This document shows positions 17,125 through 26,528 of a DNA stretch of 64,000 nt, piece after piece. Under the pieces are notes generated by a model that was not told the DNA's origin, did no database searches, and saw only the letters and a program-made list of their open reading frames with translations. How positions within the stretch are numbered: position 1 is the first letter of the stretch; each line of letters begins with the position of its first letter. Source of the DNA: DASTFP01 sp963744345 (lineage in GTDB: Bacteria; Verrucomicrobiota; Verrucomicrobiia; Chthoniobacterales; Terrimicrobiaceae). The translations under genes were made by a program, and so were the position numbers. The stretch is from assembly GCA_963744345.1 (NCBI GenBank), contig CAVUTD010000015.1, forward strand, positions 124,001 to 188,000, written 5' to 3'.

Positions 17125-17970
17125 ATGATACGTCACTCATTAGGCCGGTTTAGTGTTCTTAGCTTGATTACTGTTAGCTTGGCGCTCCCGGGGGGCGTGT
17201 TTGGTACCTTTACGACCTTTTCAGAAGGGGGAGACGCCACTGCGGCGTCAATTCTGGATACGGTAAATGCTTTTCGGGCAGCCTTGGGAGATCCCAACAA
17301 TGGCAATGATCCTGGTCCACTTCCCAGCGGTCGCCGCGAAATCAACTGGGACGGGGGCGGCGCTGCTACGACGCTCTCTTCGACACCGTTCGAAGGCTTC
17401 CTCAATAATCGAGGCGCACTCTTCACGACTGCGGGTGCCGGCTTCGTTCAGGCGACACCTCTTGGGTTTGAGCAGACGTTCGGTAATACGACTCTTGAGG
17501 AGAGTTTTGGCGTGTTCAGTCCTCAGCGGATATTCTCTCCGATCGGGAGCAACATAACCGATGTGACCTTCTTCATTCCCGGATCGGCCGGTTCGGAGGC
17601 GGCCACCGTCAGTGGTTTCGGCGCGATATTTACCGACGTGGATTTTGGCGACAGTAGTTCGCTGAAGTTTTATGACGTCGGCAATAACCTGATTTTCGAA
17701 GGAAACGTCCCAGCGGGCACGGTGAGGAATAAGAGCCTTTCCTTCTTGGGAGCGATAGCCCAAGCAGGGGAACGGATCTTTCGCGTGCAGATTACGAGCG
17801 GCGACGCAGCGATTGCTTCAAGCTTCCCGGGGGAGGTTGACATTGCCGCCATGGACGATTTTATCTATTCGGAGCCTCAACGGGTGCCTGAGACGGGCGG
17901 AATCGGCTTGCTCGGATTAGGACTGGGCTTCATTCTCGTTTGCTATCGTCGTTTTTTGGCTGTCGCCTAG
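17125..17970 (+). CDS. exported protein with PEP/VPDSG-CTERM-like sorting tail
   Basis: 281 residues from ATG 17125 (MIRHSLGRFSVLSLITVSLA), with a signal peptide ending near GGVFG. The body is a beta-rich, Gly/Ser/Asn/Asp-rich domain with EINWDGGG, FFIPGSAGSEAATVSGFGA and DDFIYSEP. The C-terminus is VPETGGIGLLGLGLGF, a hydrophobic helix and a basic end (CYRRF). This tripartite tail matches PEP-CTERM/VPDSG-CTERM sorting signals, which are processed by an exosortase. It is probably a surface or exopolysaccharide-associated protein. The frame opens earlier at 17062, but the ATG at the signal peptide is preferred. Confidence 0.75.
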   Translation: MIRHSLGRFSVLSLITVSLALPGGVFGTFTTFSEGGDATAASILDTVNAFRAALGDPNNGNDPGPLPSGRREINWDGGGAATTLSSTPFEGFLNNRGALFTTAGAGFVQATPLGFEQTFGNTTLEESFGVFSPQRIFSPIGSNITDVTFFIPGSAGSEAATVSGFGAIFTDVDFGDSSSLKFYDVGNNLIFEGNVPAGTVRNKSLSFLGAIAQAGERIFRVQITSGDAAIASSFPGEVDIAAMDDFIYSEPQRVPETGGIGLLGLGLGFILVCYRRFLAVA

Positions 17971-18602
17971 AACGCTTGTCCAAGAAGAGAGGTTTCTGGC
18001 CTCTTCAATAAGCTCGAGAGCGCGCATCTCTCTCGACAACGCTTGGCAGCGGTCATCTCAGTGCCAGGCGTTCGATTCTATCAGGATCGATCGGGTAGAG
18101 GGTTTCCGAGGCAACCGAAGCTCTTAACTTTCTTGGCGGAGATCCGAAATCAAGCCTGACGTCGCTCCCGCTCGAATTTCGGTCAACTCTAAGAACGATC
18201 GCATCCTGCTCAGGTTTTCTTGAGCCGTCGGCTGTCAGCGAGACGCGCAAGCTTTGCTTGAGTGAGACGTTTGCCAACGCCGTTCACGCGGGCTGCGCCG
18301 TCAACCGAACGAACCCACCCGTTCGCCGCGGTTTTTCTAGGCCGTATGATGAATTGACCACGTGAGCTGCTTAGTGTGCCACAGCACGGAAGAAGAAGCT
18401 CCTCCGAGATAATCAGGCTCTATATACGGCAACTGAATTTGGATCAACATTGACGAAGTTGTCTGTGCGGCAATCGTGAGGATATTAAGATTGCTGACGC
18501 TGAGCGTGGCAGATCAGACTTTTCAGCCCCTATGAAGCCGCATCTAGAGAGTTTGCCCGGGGCTTCCCCGCTCGGAAAACTCGCCGCAACGGTCATCGTT
18601 CC
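17971..18602. other. intergenic stretch of about 630 bp
   Basis: An imperfect GA-rich hairpin (GAAGAG...CTCTTC, near 17981-18008) just after the sorted-protein gene could act as a terminator, but there is no T-run. A 74-residue minus-strand frame at 18053-18277 has no recognisable domain and is not annotated as a gene. Nothing else was seen. Confidence 0.35.
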
Positions 18603-19358
18603 GTGCAAGCACCCGTCGCTCTCTGGCACACGCACAAACCCAATCTGATGGGCAAGCTTCGCGATCTGCTGCATTCGGCGGGCTGGCGCGAATTCGTCTT
18701 GCTGCTCGCGGCAGCTGTGATTTGCGGCAGCCTCCTGATTTTCATCGGCGTCACCGACTTGGTGCGCGAGGGTGAGTTGCACGAAGCCGAGATCCGATGG
18801 ATGAGTGATCTTCGGTTGCCGGAAGATTTATCACGTCCAATCGGGCCGCGATGGCTTGAGAGTGCGAGCCGCGATATCACAGCCCTCGGAAGCGGAGCAG
18901 TGCTCGCACTGATGACTCTGCTGGTATTGGGTTATTTGATGATCGAACGCTGGTTTGCTTCCAGCGTTTTCCTGGTGGTGGCGGTGAGTGGCGGGACCTT
19001 ATTGACCATGAGTCTTAAAGGTTTTTTCCAGCGGGAGAGACCCTCCGTAGTTCCTCACCTCACCGACGCCTTTTATGCCAGTTATCCAAGTGGACATTCA
19101 ATGATGGCTTCAGTGGTGTATTTGACGCTGGCGGTGCTTGTCGCGCGCACGATGGAGCGTCGCCGGGAGAAGATTTATTGTGTAAGCGCGGCGCTACTCA
19201 TAAGCCTCCTGGTAGGTCTAAGCAGAGTCTATCTTGGCGTGCATTATCCAAGCGACGTGATCGCCGGCTGGGCAGGGGGAACCGCCTGGGCGGTGCTCTG
19301 CTGGCTGGGGGCATCCTGGCTCGAGAGACGCGGACAGGTCGAACCAGAGCGAGAATGA
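18603..19358 (+). CDS. PAP2-superfamily membrane phosphatase
   Basis: About 251 residues with several membrane helices and the complete PAP2 phosphatase signature: motif 1 KGFFQRERPS, motif 2 YPSGHSMMAS and motif 3 SRVYLGVHYPSDVIAG, containing the catalytic histidines. Relatives dephosphorylate undecaprenyl pyrophosphate, phosphatidylglycerol phosphate or similar lipids at the outer face of the inner membrane. The start could also be the ATG at 18648 (MGKLRDLL). The gene is followed by a tiny membrane-protein gene. Confidence 0.88.
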   Translation: MQAPVALWHTHKPNLMGKLRDLLHSAGWREFVLLLAAAVICGSLLIFIGVTDLVREGELHEAEIRWMSDLRLPEDLSRPIGPRWLESASRDITALGSGAVLALMTLLVLGYLMIERWFASSVFLVVAVSGGTLLTMSLKGFFQRERPSVVPHLTDAFYASYPSGHSMMASVVYLTLAVLVARTMERRREKIYCVSAALLISLLVGLSRVYLGVHYPSDVIAGWAGGTAWAVLCWLGASWLERRGQVEPERE

Positions 19359-19502
19359 GGCTCTCGAGCAGCCCGGCTGGTGCGGAACGTTGGCCATCCC
19401 CTGCGCTCCTTGGGCGCGCGCGAAAAGTGCGCAAGATCTCCTGAGATTTGTTTTTGCCCTCCAGCATACGCGCAAAGACCTGTCTGCTCGCGATTCCCGA
19501 GC

Positions 19503-19622
19503 ATGAAGTATCTCAACAAGCGGGCCGCTCAGAGCGGAAAGTTGGGGTGGATTTTCTTGTGGCTTATCGGAGTGCCTATCCCAATACTTCTGCTCCTCTT
19601 CCTTCTTCGCGGCTGCACTTGA
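19503..19622 (+). CDS. very small membrane protein (39 aa)
   Basis: ATG at 19503 opens a 39-residue frame: MKYLNKRAAQSGKLGW, then a single hydrophobic span IFLWLIGVPIPILLLLFLLRG, and CT before the stop. A short basic head, one helix and a C-terminal GC pair are features of small conserved membrane proteins known from many proteobacterial and verrucomicrobial genomes. The function is unknown. It is too short for most gene callers. Confidence 0.55.
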   Translation: MKYLNKRAAQSGKLGWIFLWLIGVPIPILLLLFLLRGCT

Positions 19623-19800
19623 CCGCGGTGAGGTCGCCTTCAAGCGGCATTTTGAACCTCAGTTATCTTCGATCCGCCCGGCTAAGCTAATGAGCCTGCG
19701 GAGAAAACTTTGACGGAAAGACAGAAGCATGGCACTACCCCGGACTGGGATATATGCAATGCGAACCGTCGATCCGTGAATCTGTTCCCATGGGCGCGGC

Positions 19801-21618
19801 ATGAGCGCAAACGATACGCCCGAGAAGCCGAGAAAGCCGCGCCGCTGGCTTAAGCGACTCGGGCTCGGTTTGCTCGGTGCCGTCGTGCTGTTGGCGATCT
19901 TTCACCGGCCTCTATTTTTCGAAGGCACCCGTTACTTTATTGTTCGCGCGGCCAAGCAGCAGAATCTTGATCTTTCCTACGACATCAGCGGATCGATTTT
20001 CACGACTCTGAGCATTTCCAATTTGCGTGCCAATCCGGTCGAGCCGGGGCCTGTCGAGCGCCTGGAGATCGGCACGCTGAATCTACGCTACAGCCTGATC
20101 GGCTTGATCCGGCGCGGATTGCCGGGTTTTCTGGAACTGCTCGATGTGCGCAATGCTTACATTGAGATCACTCCCGGTGAGCCGGTGCCGCCCGAAAAAA
20201 ACAAGGAACCACAACAACTCAAGTTTCCGGCGCTGTTCCCCAATTTGCTCAATATCGAGAACCTCAATTTCACCGTTCGAAGTCAAAATGGGAACACGGA
20301 AATAGCCGGTCTCTTCCTGAGTCTCCTTCCGGACCGTCCAGGCATGTTGAAACTTCAGACTCTTGATATCCCTGGCGTGCACCGGTGGACCGAAATATCT
20401 GGAGCGACCACATTTCGTGATCGCAATCTTTTACTCACAAGTCTGGTGATCGGATCCGAGATCTCGCTACGCAGCTTTAATCTTGATGCATCAAAGCTGG
20501 ATGACGGTGAGCTGGGCGTTGGCTTGGACGGCACGTTCTTCGACGCTCCAACGAGGCTCACGGCGCGCGTCTTCGATCTGAACAGGACCAATCGTTTGAA
20601 TTTAAATGCCGACTGCTCTGGTCTCGCTTTCGACAAGCTTTGGAAGTACTTTAACCTTTCTGTCCCGCTCCACGCTACTCTCCAGTCACTGACGATCACC
20701 TTCGCAGGGGAGCCAAATAAGCCTTCCGGATGGTCGGGCCAGAGCAAAGTTGAGTTGGCCGATGCAGTTTATGATCGGCAGCCGCTCGGTGCTATCACAC
20801 TCGATACAACCCTCGGAGACAAGGTCGCGAAGATCAAGGTAAGTGATCGCCTCGACTCCGATAATCGCGTTGACTTCGACGCCACCGTCGCGCTGCCCGA
20901 GACGCTTAACGATTTTCCAAGGACCTCCGGCTCTGGGCGGCTCGAGATCTTTACTCCAGACCTTATCGCTCTTGGTCTTCCGCTGGACATCATTGGTGAT
21001 CTGGCGTTGCAAACAGATTTTCAGCTGGATAAGGGAAAACTCTCCGCCCAAAGCGTGCTGAATTCATCGAATCTGGCGTTTCCGGGCGCTGAGCTCCTGG
21101 AGACGCACTTCACGATTTACCTGGGAAAAGATCTAACCACCAAGCCGGAGGCGCCGATCTTCGAAACGCTTGTCAGCAGGCTCGACGGCGGGATCAAGAG
21201 TCTTCGCTTGCAAGACTATGTGATTGACTCGGTGAATGTAGCGCTGGCGAGCAAGGAAGCCCATGTTACACTCGAGCGGTTGACCTTCTCGAAGGCAGCG
21301 AATAGCGCGAACCTGCAGGCAAGCTATTTATTGCCGGCCGACCTCAAGTCTTGGGATCTTCAGCCACTGGATTTTAACGTTTCCGTCAACGCGCCCGAGC
21401 TAAGTGCCTTCATAGCCCCGGAGAGTGGAGCCAGGTTGGGTGGCGCGCTGACTGTCGCGGGAAAAGGGAGCGCGCGCGACCGCGTTTATCAAGGAGACTT
21501 CAATATCTCGGGGCGCAATGTTGAAGTCCAGGGATTGCCGATTCGAACGATCGATGCACGCCTGGAAGTAACCGACAATCGTGGACGGCCTTACGCAGCT
21601 TGGCATCGTCCTGGATGA
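19801..21618 (+). CDS. tamB: TamB, N-terminal part (gene frameshifted)
   Basis: The N-terminal 590 or so residues of a TamB/AsmA-like inner-membrane protein. After a basic head comes a signal-anchor helix, LGLGLLGAVVLLAIFH. Then follow the start of the long beta-helical taco fold (DLSYDISGSIFTTLSISNLRA) and many repeated short strands typical of bridge-like lipid transporters. The frame is lost near 21580, where the reading changes to GRPYAAWHRPG and stops. The other frame continues without interruption as VDGLTQLGIVLDDKN, so one extra base near 21576-21580 splits a single gene of about 1290 residues. It is followed by tamA. Confidence 0.85.
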   Translation: MSANDTPEKPRKPRRWLKRLGLGLLGAVVLLAIFHRPLFFEGTRYFIVRAAKQQNLDLSYDISGSIFTTLSISNLRANPVEPGPVERLEIGTLNLRYSLIGLIRRGLPGFLELLDVRNAYIEITPGEPVPPEKNKEPQQLKFPALFPNLLNIENLNFTVRSQNGNTEIAGLFLSLLPDRPGMLKLQTLDIPGVHRWTEISGATTFRDRNLLLTSLVIGSEISLRSFNLDASKLDDGELGVGLDGTFFDAPTRLTARVFDLNRTNRLNLNADCSGLAFDKLWKYFNLSVPLHATLQSLTITFAGEPNKPSGWSGQSKVELADAVYDRQPLGAITLDTTLGDKVAKIKVSDRLDSDNRVDFDATVALPETLNDFPRTSGSGRLEIFTPDLIALGLPLDIIGDLALQTDFQLDKGKLSAQSVLNSSNLAFPGAELLETHFTIYLGKDLTTKPEAPIFETLVSRLDGGIKSLRLQDYVIDSVNVALASKEAHVTLERLTFSKAANSANLQASYLLPADLKSWDLQPLDFNVSVNAPELSAFIAPESGARLGGALTVAGKGSARDRVYQGDFNISGRNVEVQGLPIRTIDARLEVTDNRGRPYAAWHRPG

Positions 21619-23680
21619 CAAGAACTCCATTCGCGGAGAGGGGACTTTCCAGCTTAGCCAGCCTTTCGCGTACGAGGGATCGCTCGACGTTCAACTCACA
21701 GATTTGTCGCTCTTCCAGCCGCTGCTGGACCACCAGGTCAACCCGCCACTTGTTGCAGGTTCAGCGCTCCTCAAGTGGCAGGGCAAGGGCGATTTTGGTG
21801 CGCCTCAACATACTGGCAATGCTCATGTCGAGCTTACGGGAGGGCAGTTTGGCGATCTGAAGGATCTCAGCGCCCGCGCCACGGCGTCTTATTCTCCAGA
21901 GTCGATCAACCTGCCTGAAATTCGGATCACGGCCGACAAATACGGCGAGGCGACGCTCACGCTTGGTTGGAAGGACAACCGGCTTAGCATTTCCAATCTC
22001 TCGGTCCGGCAAAAGAAACTAACATTGCTCGAGGGTGCAGCTGAGTTTCCGCTGCATATTGCTGAGGCGAAGAACCCGGACCGGCTGATCCCTGATAACG
22101 AGCCTCTCAAGCTGGCGTTACGGACTAAGGATCTCGATTTGCGCACGTTCTTCATTCAGCTGGGAGAAGATAAGCCACCCCTGACTGGAGTCATAAATCT
22201 CGACTTCACCGCGGAGGGCACTCTCGACACCCCGATCGCCAGAGTGGCACTTCGCGCGAATCGCGTCCAATCCACTGAGGCCGCGGAGTTCGCGCCCGCT
22301 GACGGTTCTCTCGATCTCGATTTCCGCGACGATCGATTACGTCTTAGCGGGGAGGTTCGACAGAAGCTTATCGAACCTCTGCGTATCTCCGGCAACATTC
22401 CTTTCGACATTCCAGCTATCCGCAAGAATCGCCAAATCGATCCCCAAACGCCTATCGATCTTCGCGTAGTGATGCCGCGTTCTTCGCTGGCTTTCATCAG
22501 CACGCTAGTTCCTGCGATACGACAGAGCCGGGGAACCGCAACCATTGATGTTAATGTCGGCGGAACCATCGCGCAGCCGAATCTCTCTGGCGGGATTGCG
22601 GCGGACTTGACGGTTCTGCGCTTCGCGGATCCGATTCTGCCCCCTATCGCAAATACCACTCTCCGCATCAATTTCACTCGCGATCGAGTGACGATCGACC
22701 GCTGCAGCGTCGGCATGGGCGGAGGATCGCTCAGCGCCGCCGGGAGCATCAACTTGACTCCGCTCAATAACCCAGTCCTTGACCTCAGCTTGAACAGCCG
22801 GACTGCGCTGGTTGTCCAGAATGATGACATCAGCATTCGCGCAACGGGAAATCTGCGGGTGAGCGGACCTCTCAATGCAGCAACTGTTACGGGAAGTCTC
22901 TTCATGACGAGAAGCGGCTTCTTCAAGAACATCGAGATCCTGCCTATCGGTCTGCCGGGCCGACCTGCTCCCCAGCCGCCTTTACAGCCGCTCCTGATCA
23001 GCTTTCCGGATCCGCCTCTCCGGGATTGGAAGTTCGACGTCGCTCTGCGAACGGCGGATCCTTTCCGCGTCCAGGGTAACCTTGCCAATGGTCGAATCAC
23101 TGGGAATCTAACCTTCGGAGGAACAGGTCTTCGGCCCTGGCTCGACGGAACCCTCTACATCGAACAACTTACGGCCACACTGCCTTTCAGTCAGCTTCAG
23201 ATTGATTCAAGCGTGATCTATTTCCTTCGCGATAATCCCTTCATGCCTCAGCTAAATCTACGGGGAAGTTCCACCATTCGCGAATACAACATCAGTGTCT
23301 TCATCACCGGCCCGTTAACAAATCCGCAAGCGCTCTTCACCAGCGATCCGCCCCTTCCGCAGGCCGAGATCGTCGCCCTGATCGCGACCGGCTCCACGAC
23401 GCAGGAGATCTCGAAGGATCCCAACATACTGGCCGGGCGGGCGGCGATCCTTCTGCTCCAAAAACTCTATCGCAGCGTCTTCCGCCGGAACAAACCTCCC
23501 GGAGGGGGAGACACCTTCCTTGGCCGAATGCAATTTGAGTTTGGCGCAGTCGACCCGAGAACTGGCAAACAGACGGCATCCCTAACCGTTCCGCTTACAG
23601 ATCAAATGGTGCTCGTCGGTGGGCTGGGTGTCGGTGGTAATTTTCGCGGTCAGGTCAAATATCTGATGCGATTTAGATGA
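21581..23680 (+). CDS. tamB: TamB, C-terminal part (gene frameshifted)
   Basis: Continuation of the TamB gene in the next frame. The last 300 residues form the DUF490/TamB C-terminal domain: SGPLNAATVTGSLFMTRSGF, the strand segment TLYIEQLTATLPFSQLQIDSS, and a conserved end reading QMVLVGGLGVGGNFRGQV. TamB spans the periplasm and works with the Omp85 protein TamA in outer-membrane protein or lipid delivery. The TGA of this part overlaps the start of tamA (ATGA at 23677), which confirms the two are one operon. The GTG at 21581 is not a biological start but the frameshift point. Confidence 0.88.
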   Translation: MDGLTQLGIVLDDKNSIRGEGTFQLSQPFAYEGSLDVQLTDLSLFQPLLDHQVNPPLVAGSALLKWQGKGDFGAPQHTGNAHVELTGGQFGDLKDLSARATASYSPESINLPEIRITADKYGEATLTLGWKDNRLSISNLSVRQKKLTLLEGAAEFPLHIAEAKNPDRLIPDNEPLKLALRTKDLDLRTFFIQLGEDKPPLTGVINLDFTAEGTLDTPIARVALRANRVQSTEAAEFAPADGSLDLDFRDDRLRLSGEVRQKLIEPLRISGNIPFDIPAIRKNRQIDPQTPIDLRVVMPRSSLAFISTLVPAIRQSRGTATIDVNVGGTIAQPNLSGGIAADLTVLRFADPILPPIANTTLRINFTRDRVTIDRCSVGMGGGSLSAAGSINLTPLNNPVLDLSLNSRTALVVQNDDISIRATGNLRVSGPLNAATVTGSLFMTRSGFFKNIEILPIGLPGRPAPQPPLQPLLISFPDPPLRDWKFDVALRTADPFRVQGNLANGRITGNLTFGGTGLRPWLDGTLYIEQLTATLPFSQLQIDSSVIYFLRDNPFMPQLNLRGSSTIREYNISVFITGPLTNPQALFTSDPPLPQAEIVALIATGSTTQEISKDPNILAGRAAILLLQKLYRSVFRRNKPPGGGDTFLGRMQFEFGAVDPRTGKQTASLTVPLTDQMVLVGGLGVGGNFRGQVKYLMRFR

Positions 23681-25770
23681 AGCCCATTTGCCTGATTCTG
23701 GCTCTGACGGGTTGGGCGATTCAGGCACTTGCCCAGACGGATACTCCCGCGGAGCTCGGCCCACCGCCCGCTCCACAAACTGGGTCCGAACCACAGGAGG
23801 CCCCCACAAAGCGACTCGGCACGCTGGTGGTGGAATTCGAAGGAACTTCTTCCTTTAGAGACTCGCAATTGCGCGGAGGGATTGTCCGCCAGATTCAGAC
23901 CATCGAGGAGTTTGGCCTCGATGAAGCGAATATTTACGATGCGGAGTTCTTCCTGGAGTCGTTTTACCGCAGACATGGCTACTCTCAAGCAGAGGTGAGT
24001 TCCAAGCTTGTTGGTCCCTGGCGGCTGCGCTTGATCGTGAACGAAGGACCACTCACCCGAATCGGCGGCATCACCTACGTAGGTGTTCGCGCCTATCCTG
24101 ATGCTACCTTAACGAACTATCTCCTTGGTCCCACCCGCGAGCGCTATCCTCGCATCAGGCAGGATCTTCGGCTCCCCTTTATAGAGTCCGACATTTTTGC
24201 CGGGGCGGAACTGATCAGGCGGCTTTATGCAGCGGAGGGCTATCTGAATGCGGTCGTCGATGCTCCTGAATTCACAATGAATGCCAACAATACCTCGGCG
24301 GCGATCACCCTAACAATCAGAGAGGGCATTCAGTTCCGCTTTGGGGCGATCGAGTTGGAAGGTCCACTCATCTATCCGCGCGAAACACTGCTCGCAGAGA
24401 TCGCGCAAGACACGAAAAACTTTTACACCGCAGGCAGGCTCGCCTCCGCTCAACGAAGACTTGAGGACTTCTATAAGAAGCGGGGCTATTTCACCGTTAA
24501 CGTTGATGCGAGCGGAGACCCTGCCGCTGCTCGGGACGGCAAGGTTCGTGCGGTCTTTCGAATCGAACCCGGTCCGATCTACCGCTTCGACGGCGTCACG
24601 GTGAGTGGAACACAGCGGGTGAAGCCCAGATTCATCGAGAAACGTTTTCGGCGATTGGAAGGGCGGGTCTACGATCCCGAGCTGATCGACCGGCAGCTTC
24701 GCCGACTCATCGAAACCGGCCTCTTCCGAGACCTGCGCATCACCCCTAAGCCTATCGACGACGACCTCCTCCAGCTGGATGTGCGCGTTGAGGAAGCGCG
24801 GTCGAAGGAACTCGGTCTCGCCCTGGGCTATGGCAGTTTCTACGGCCTGATTATCGACGTTAACTATACCGATCGAAACTTGTTCGGTACCGGCCGGCGG
24901 CTGAGCCTTACGCCGGAATGGAACCAGCGTGGCTTCAACGGGGAAGTCATCTACACTGACCCTTGGCTCTTCGATAGCGATTACCAATTCAAGTTGCGTC
25001 TGTACGCGCTGACTACCACGCTCAAAGGCTATTCGAAGAATGAAGTTGGCATTACACCCAGTATCTCCCGGGAATTTACGGATCACTGGGAAGTCTCGGC
25101 ATTCATTCTGGCGAAGTACGTCGCCCTTACTGAAATACTGATCGACCCTTCCAGTCTTGTGGGCTCGGAAGATTATTCCGTCGCCGCCATTGGAGTGGCG
25201 CAGACGCTCGACTACCGCAACAGCGAAGTACTGCCCACCAAAGGCTATATCTTTGATGCTTCGCTCGATTTCGCGCCGAACGACATTGGCGCCATTCCCT
25301 TCGTTCGCGGTCGGGTTCGGTTCTCCTACTATGTTCCTGTGACAACGAAAAGCACTCTCGCGCTCGGAGCTCGGGCAGGAATCATCTCCTCGCTGAGCAG
25401 CGAACAACTGCCGATCGATGAGCGGTTCTTCAATGGAGGCGCCACCACTGTGCGCAGCTTTACCGAACTGACTCTCGGGCCGAGGGATGATGCAGGCTAC
25501 CCTCTAGGCGGGCAAGGCTTCACCGTCTTTAACATCGAATACACCTTCCCGCTCTGGGCCGACCTCCTCGGTGCGCTTTTCATTGACGCGGGCAATGTCG
25601 TTCAGGACGCGGAAGAATTCGGATTGTCGAACATGCGCTATGCCCTAGGCGGTGGCCTCCGCTACAACCTGCCGATCGGTGCGGTCCGATTTGACTACGG
25701 GCTTAATCCGTCGCCAAAATCTGGCGATGCTCAAGGTGCTTTCCATTTTGCGATTGGCGTGGCCTTCTAG
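23677..25770 (+). CDS. tamA: Omp85-family outer-membrane protein (TamA/BamA-like)
   Basis: A 697-aa protein with a Sec signal peptide (MKPICLILALTGWAIQALAQ), then about four POTRA-like units recognisable as beta-alpha-alpha-beta-beta stretches (for example ENFYRRHG-type SFYRRHGYSQAEV and YKKRGYFTVNVD). A 16-strand-type barrel starts near residue 370 (ELGLALGYGSFYGL). The barrel contains a conserved GGATTVRSF segment resembling the Omp85 RGY/L6 region and ends in an aromatic C-terminus (HFAIGVAF) as needed for barrel insertion. It overlaps tamB by 4 bp, so this is the outer-membrane partner of the TAM complex. It could equally be a BamA paralogue. Confidence 0.9.
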   Translation: MKPICLILALTGWAIQALAQTDTPAELGPPPAPQTGSEPQEAPTKRLGTLVVEFEGTSSFRDSQLRGGIVRQIQTIEEFGLDEANIYDAEFFLESFYRRHGYSQAEVSSKLVGPWRLRLIVNEGPLTRIGGITYVGVRAYPDATLTNYLLGPTRERYPRIRQDLRLPFIESDIFAGAELIRRLYAAEGYLNAVVDAPEFTMNANNTSAAITLTIREGIQFRFGAIELEGPLIYPRETLLAEIAQDTKNFYTAGRLASAQRRLEDFYKKRGYFTVNVDASGDPAAARDGKVRAVFRIEPGPIYRFDGVTVSGTQRVKPRFIEKRFRRLEGRVYDPELIDRQLRRLIETGLFRDLRITPKPIDDDLLQLDVRVEEARSKELGLALGYGSFYGLIIDVNYTDRNLFGTGRRLSLTPEWNQRGFNGEVIYTDPWLFDSDYQFKLRLYALTTTLKGYSKNEVGITPSISREFTDHWEVSAFILAKYVALTEILIDPSSLVGSEDYSVAAIGVAQTLDYRNSEVLPTKGYIFDASLDFAPNDIGAIPFVRGRVRFSYYVPVTTKSTLALGARAGIISSLSSEQLPIDERFFNGGATTVRSFTELTLGPRDDAGYPLGGQGFTVFNIEYTFPLWADLLGALFIDAGNVVQDAEEFGLSNMRYALGGGLRYNLPIGAVRFDYGLNPSPKSGDAQGAFHFAIGVAF

Positions 25771-25804
25771 ACGAAGCCGGCAATTCTATCCATATTGAAA
25801 TATC

Positions 25805-26428
25805 ATGCTTACCACTTCTGCGTTCACTCATCGCTTCGTTCCCGTCGGGCGAAATGGGCCTGTCCTGCTGCTTCTTCATGGCACCGGCGGAAATGAAGAT
25901 GATTTGCTTGGTCTTGGACGCTCCCTTCACCCAGGTGCGGCGCTGCTCAGCCCCAGAGGGAAAGTTCTCGAAAATGGGATGCCTCGTTTCTTTCGCCGTT
26001 TGGCTCAGGGTGTCTTTGATGAAGCTGATCTGATTCACCGAACGCATGAACTAGCCGATTTCGTCAGCGCGGCCGCGACGGAATACCAACTCCAGGAAAG
26101 GAAGATCGTCGCGGTCGGCTACTCGAACGGAGCAAACATCGCAGCCAGTGTGCTTCTCTTGCGACCAGACACACTCTCTGGGGCGGTCCTTCTTCGCCCG
26201 ATGGTCCCCCTGCAGCCTAAAACTCCTCCAGACCTAACCGGAGTTCCCATCTTCCTTGCCGCCGCAAGAAAAGATTCCTTCATCTCTCCAGAAAATACCG
26301 ATAAGCTTGCCGATCTCTTCAAGACGGCAGGAGCTAACGTCACCTTGCAGTGGAGCGAGGGCGGACACCAACTTGAACCCGACGACATCGAAGAAGCCAG
26401 GAAATGGCTAAGACTCGAGTTTAATTAA
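25805..26428 (+). CDS. phospholipase/carboxylesterase-like alpha/beta hydrolase
   Basis: A 207-aa alpha/beta hydrolase of the esterase D/phospholipase type. It shows the oxyanion region VLLLLHGTGGNEDDLLGLG, the nucleophile elbow VGYSNGANIA (Ser in GxSxG) and the C-terminal histidine in SEGGHQLEPDD. The Asp in FLAAARKDSF completes the triad. There is no signal peptide. The natural substrate is unknown. It stands 34 bp after tamA in the same direction and starts with ATG at 25805. Confidence 0.85.
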   Translation: MLTTSAFTHRFVPVGRNGPVLLLLHGTGGNEDDLLGLGRSLHPGAALLSPRGKVLENGMPRFFRRLAQGVFDEADLIHRTHELADFVSAAATEYQLQERKIVAVGYSNGANIAASVLLLRPDTLSGAVLLRPMVPLQPKTPPDLTGVPIFLAAARKDSFISPENTDKLADLFKTAGANVTLQWSEGGHQLEPDDIEEARKWLRLEFN

Positions 26429-26528
26429 TGGTTCGGTAACTGAGTTATATATTCGTAATTACTTTAAAGACGTTTTTGTTCGGTGATAATGCACATCGCT
26501 GGGAAAACTGAACTAGACAAGCTTGATT

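Noticed and set aside
18053..18277. 74-residue minus-strand frame after the sorted surface protein
   Set aside because: No domain, no convincing start signal and no neighbour context; left as part of the intergenic stretch.
24310..25407. 365-residue minus-strand frame inside tamA
   Set aside because: Antisense shadow of a clear Omp85 gene with signal peptide, POTRA units and barrel end.
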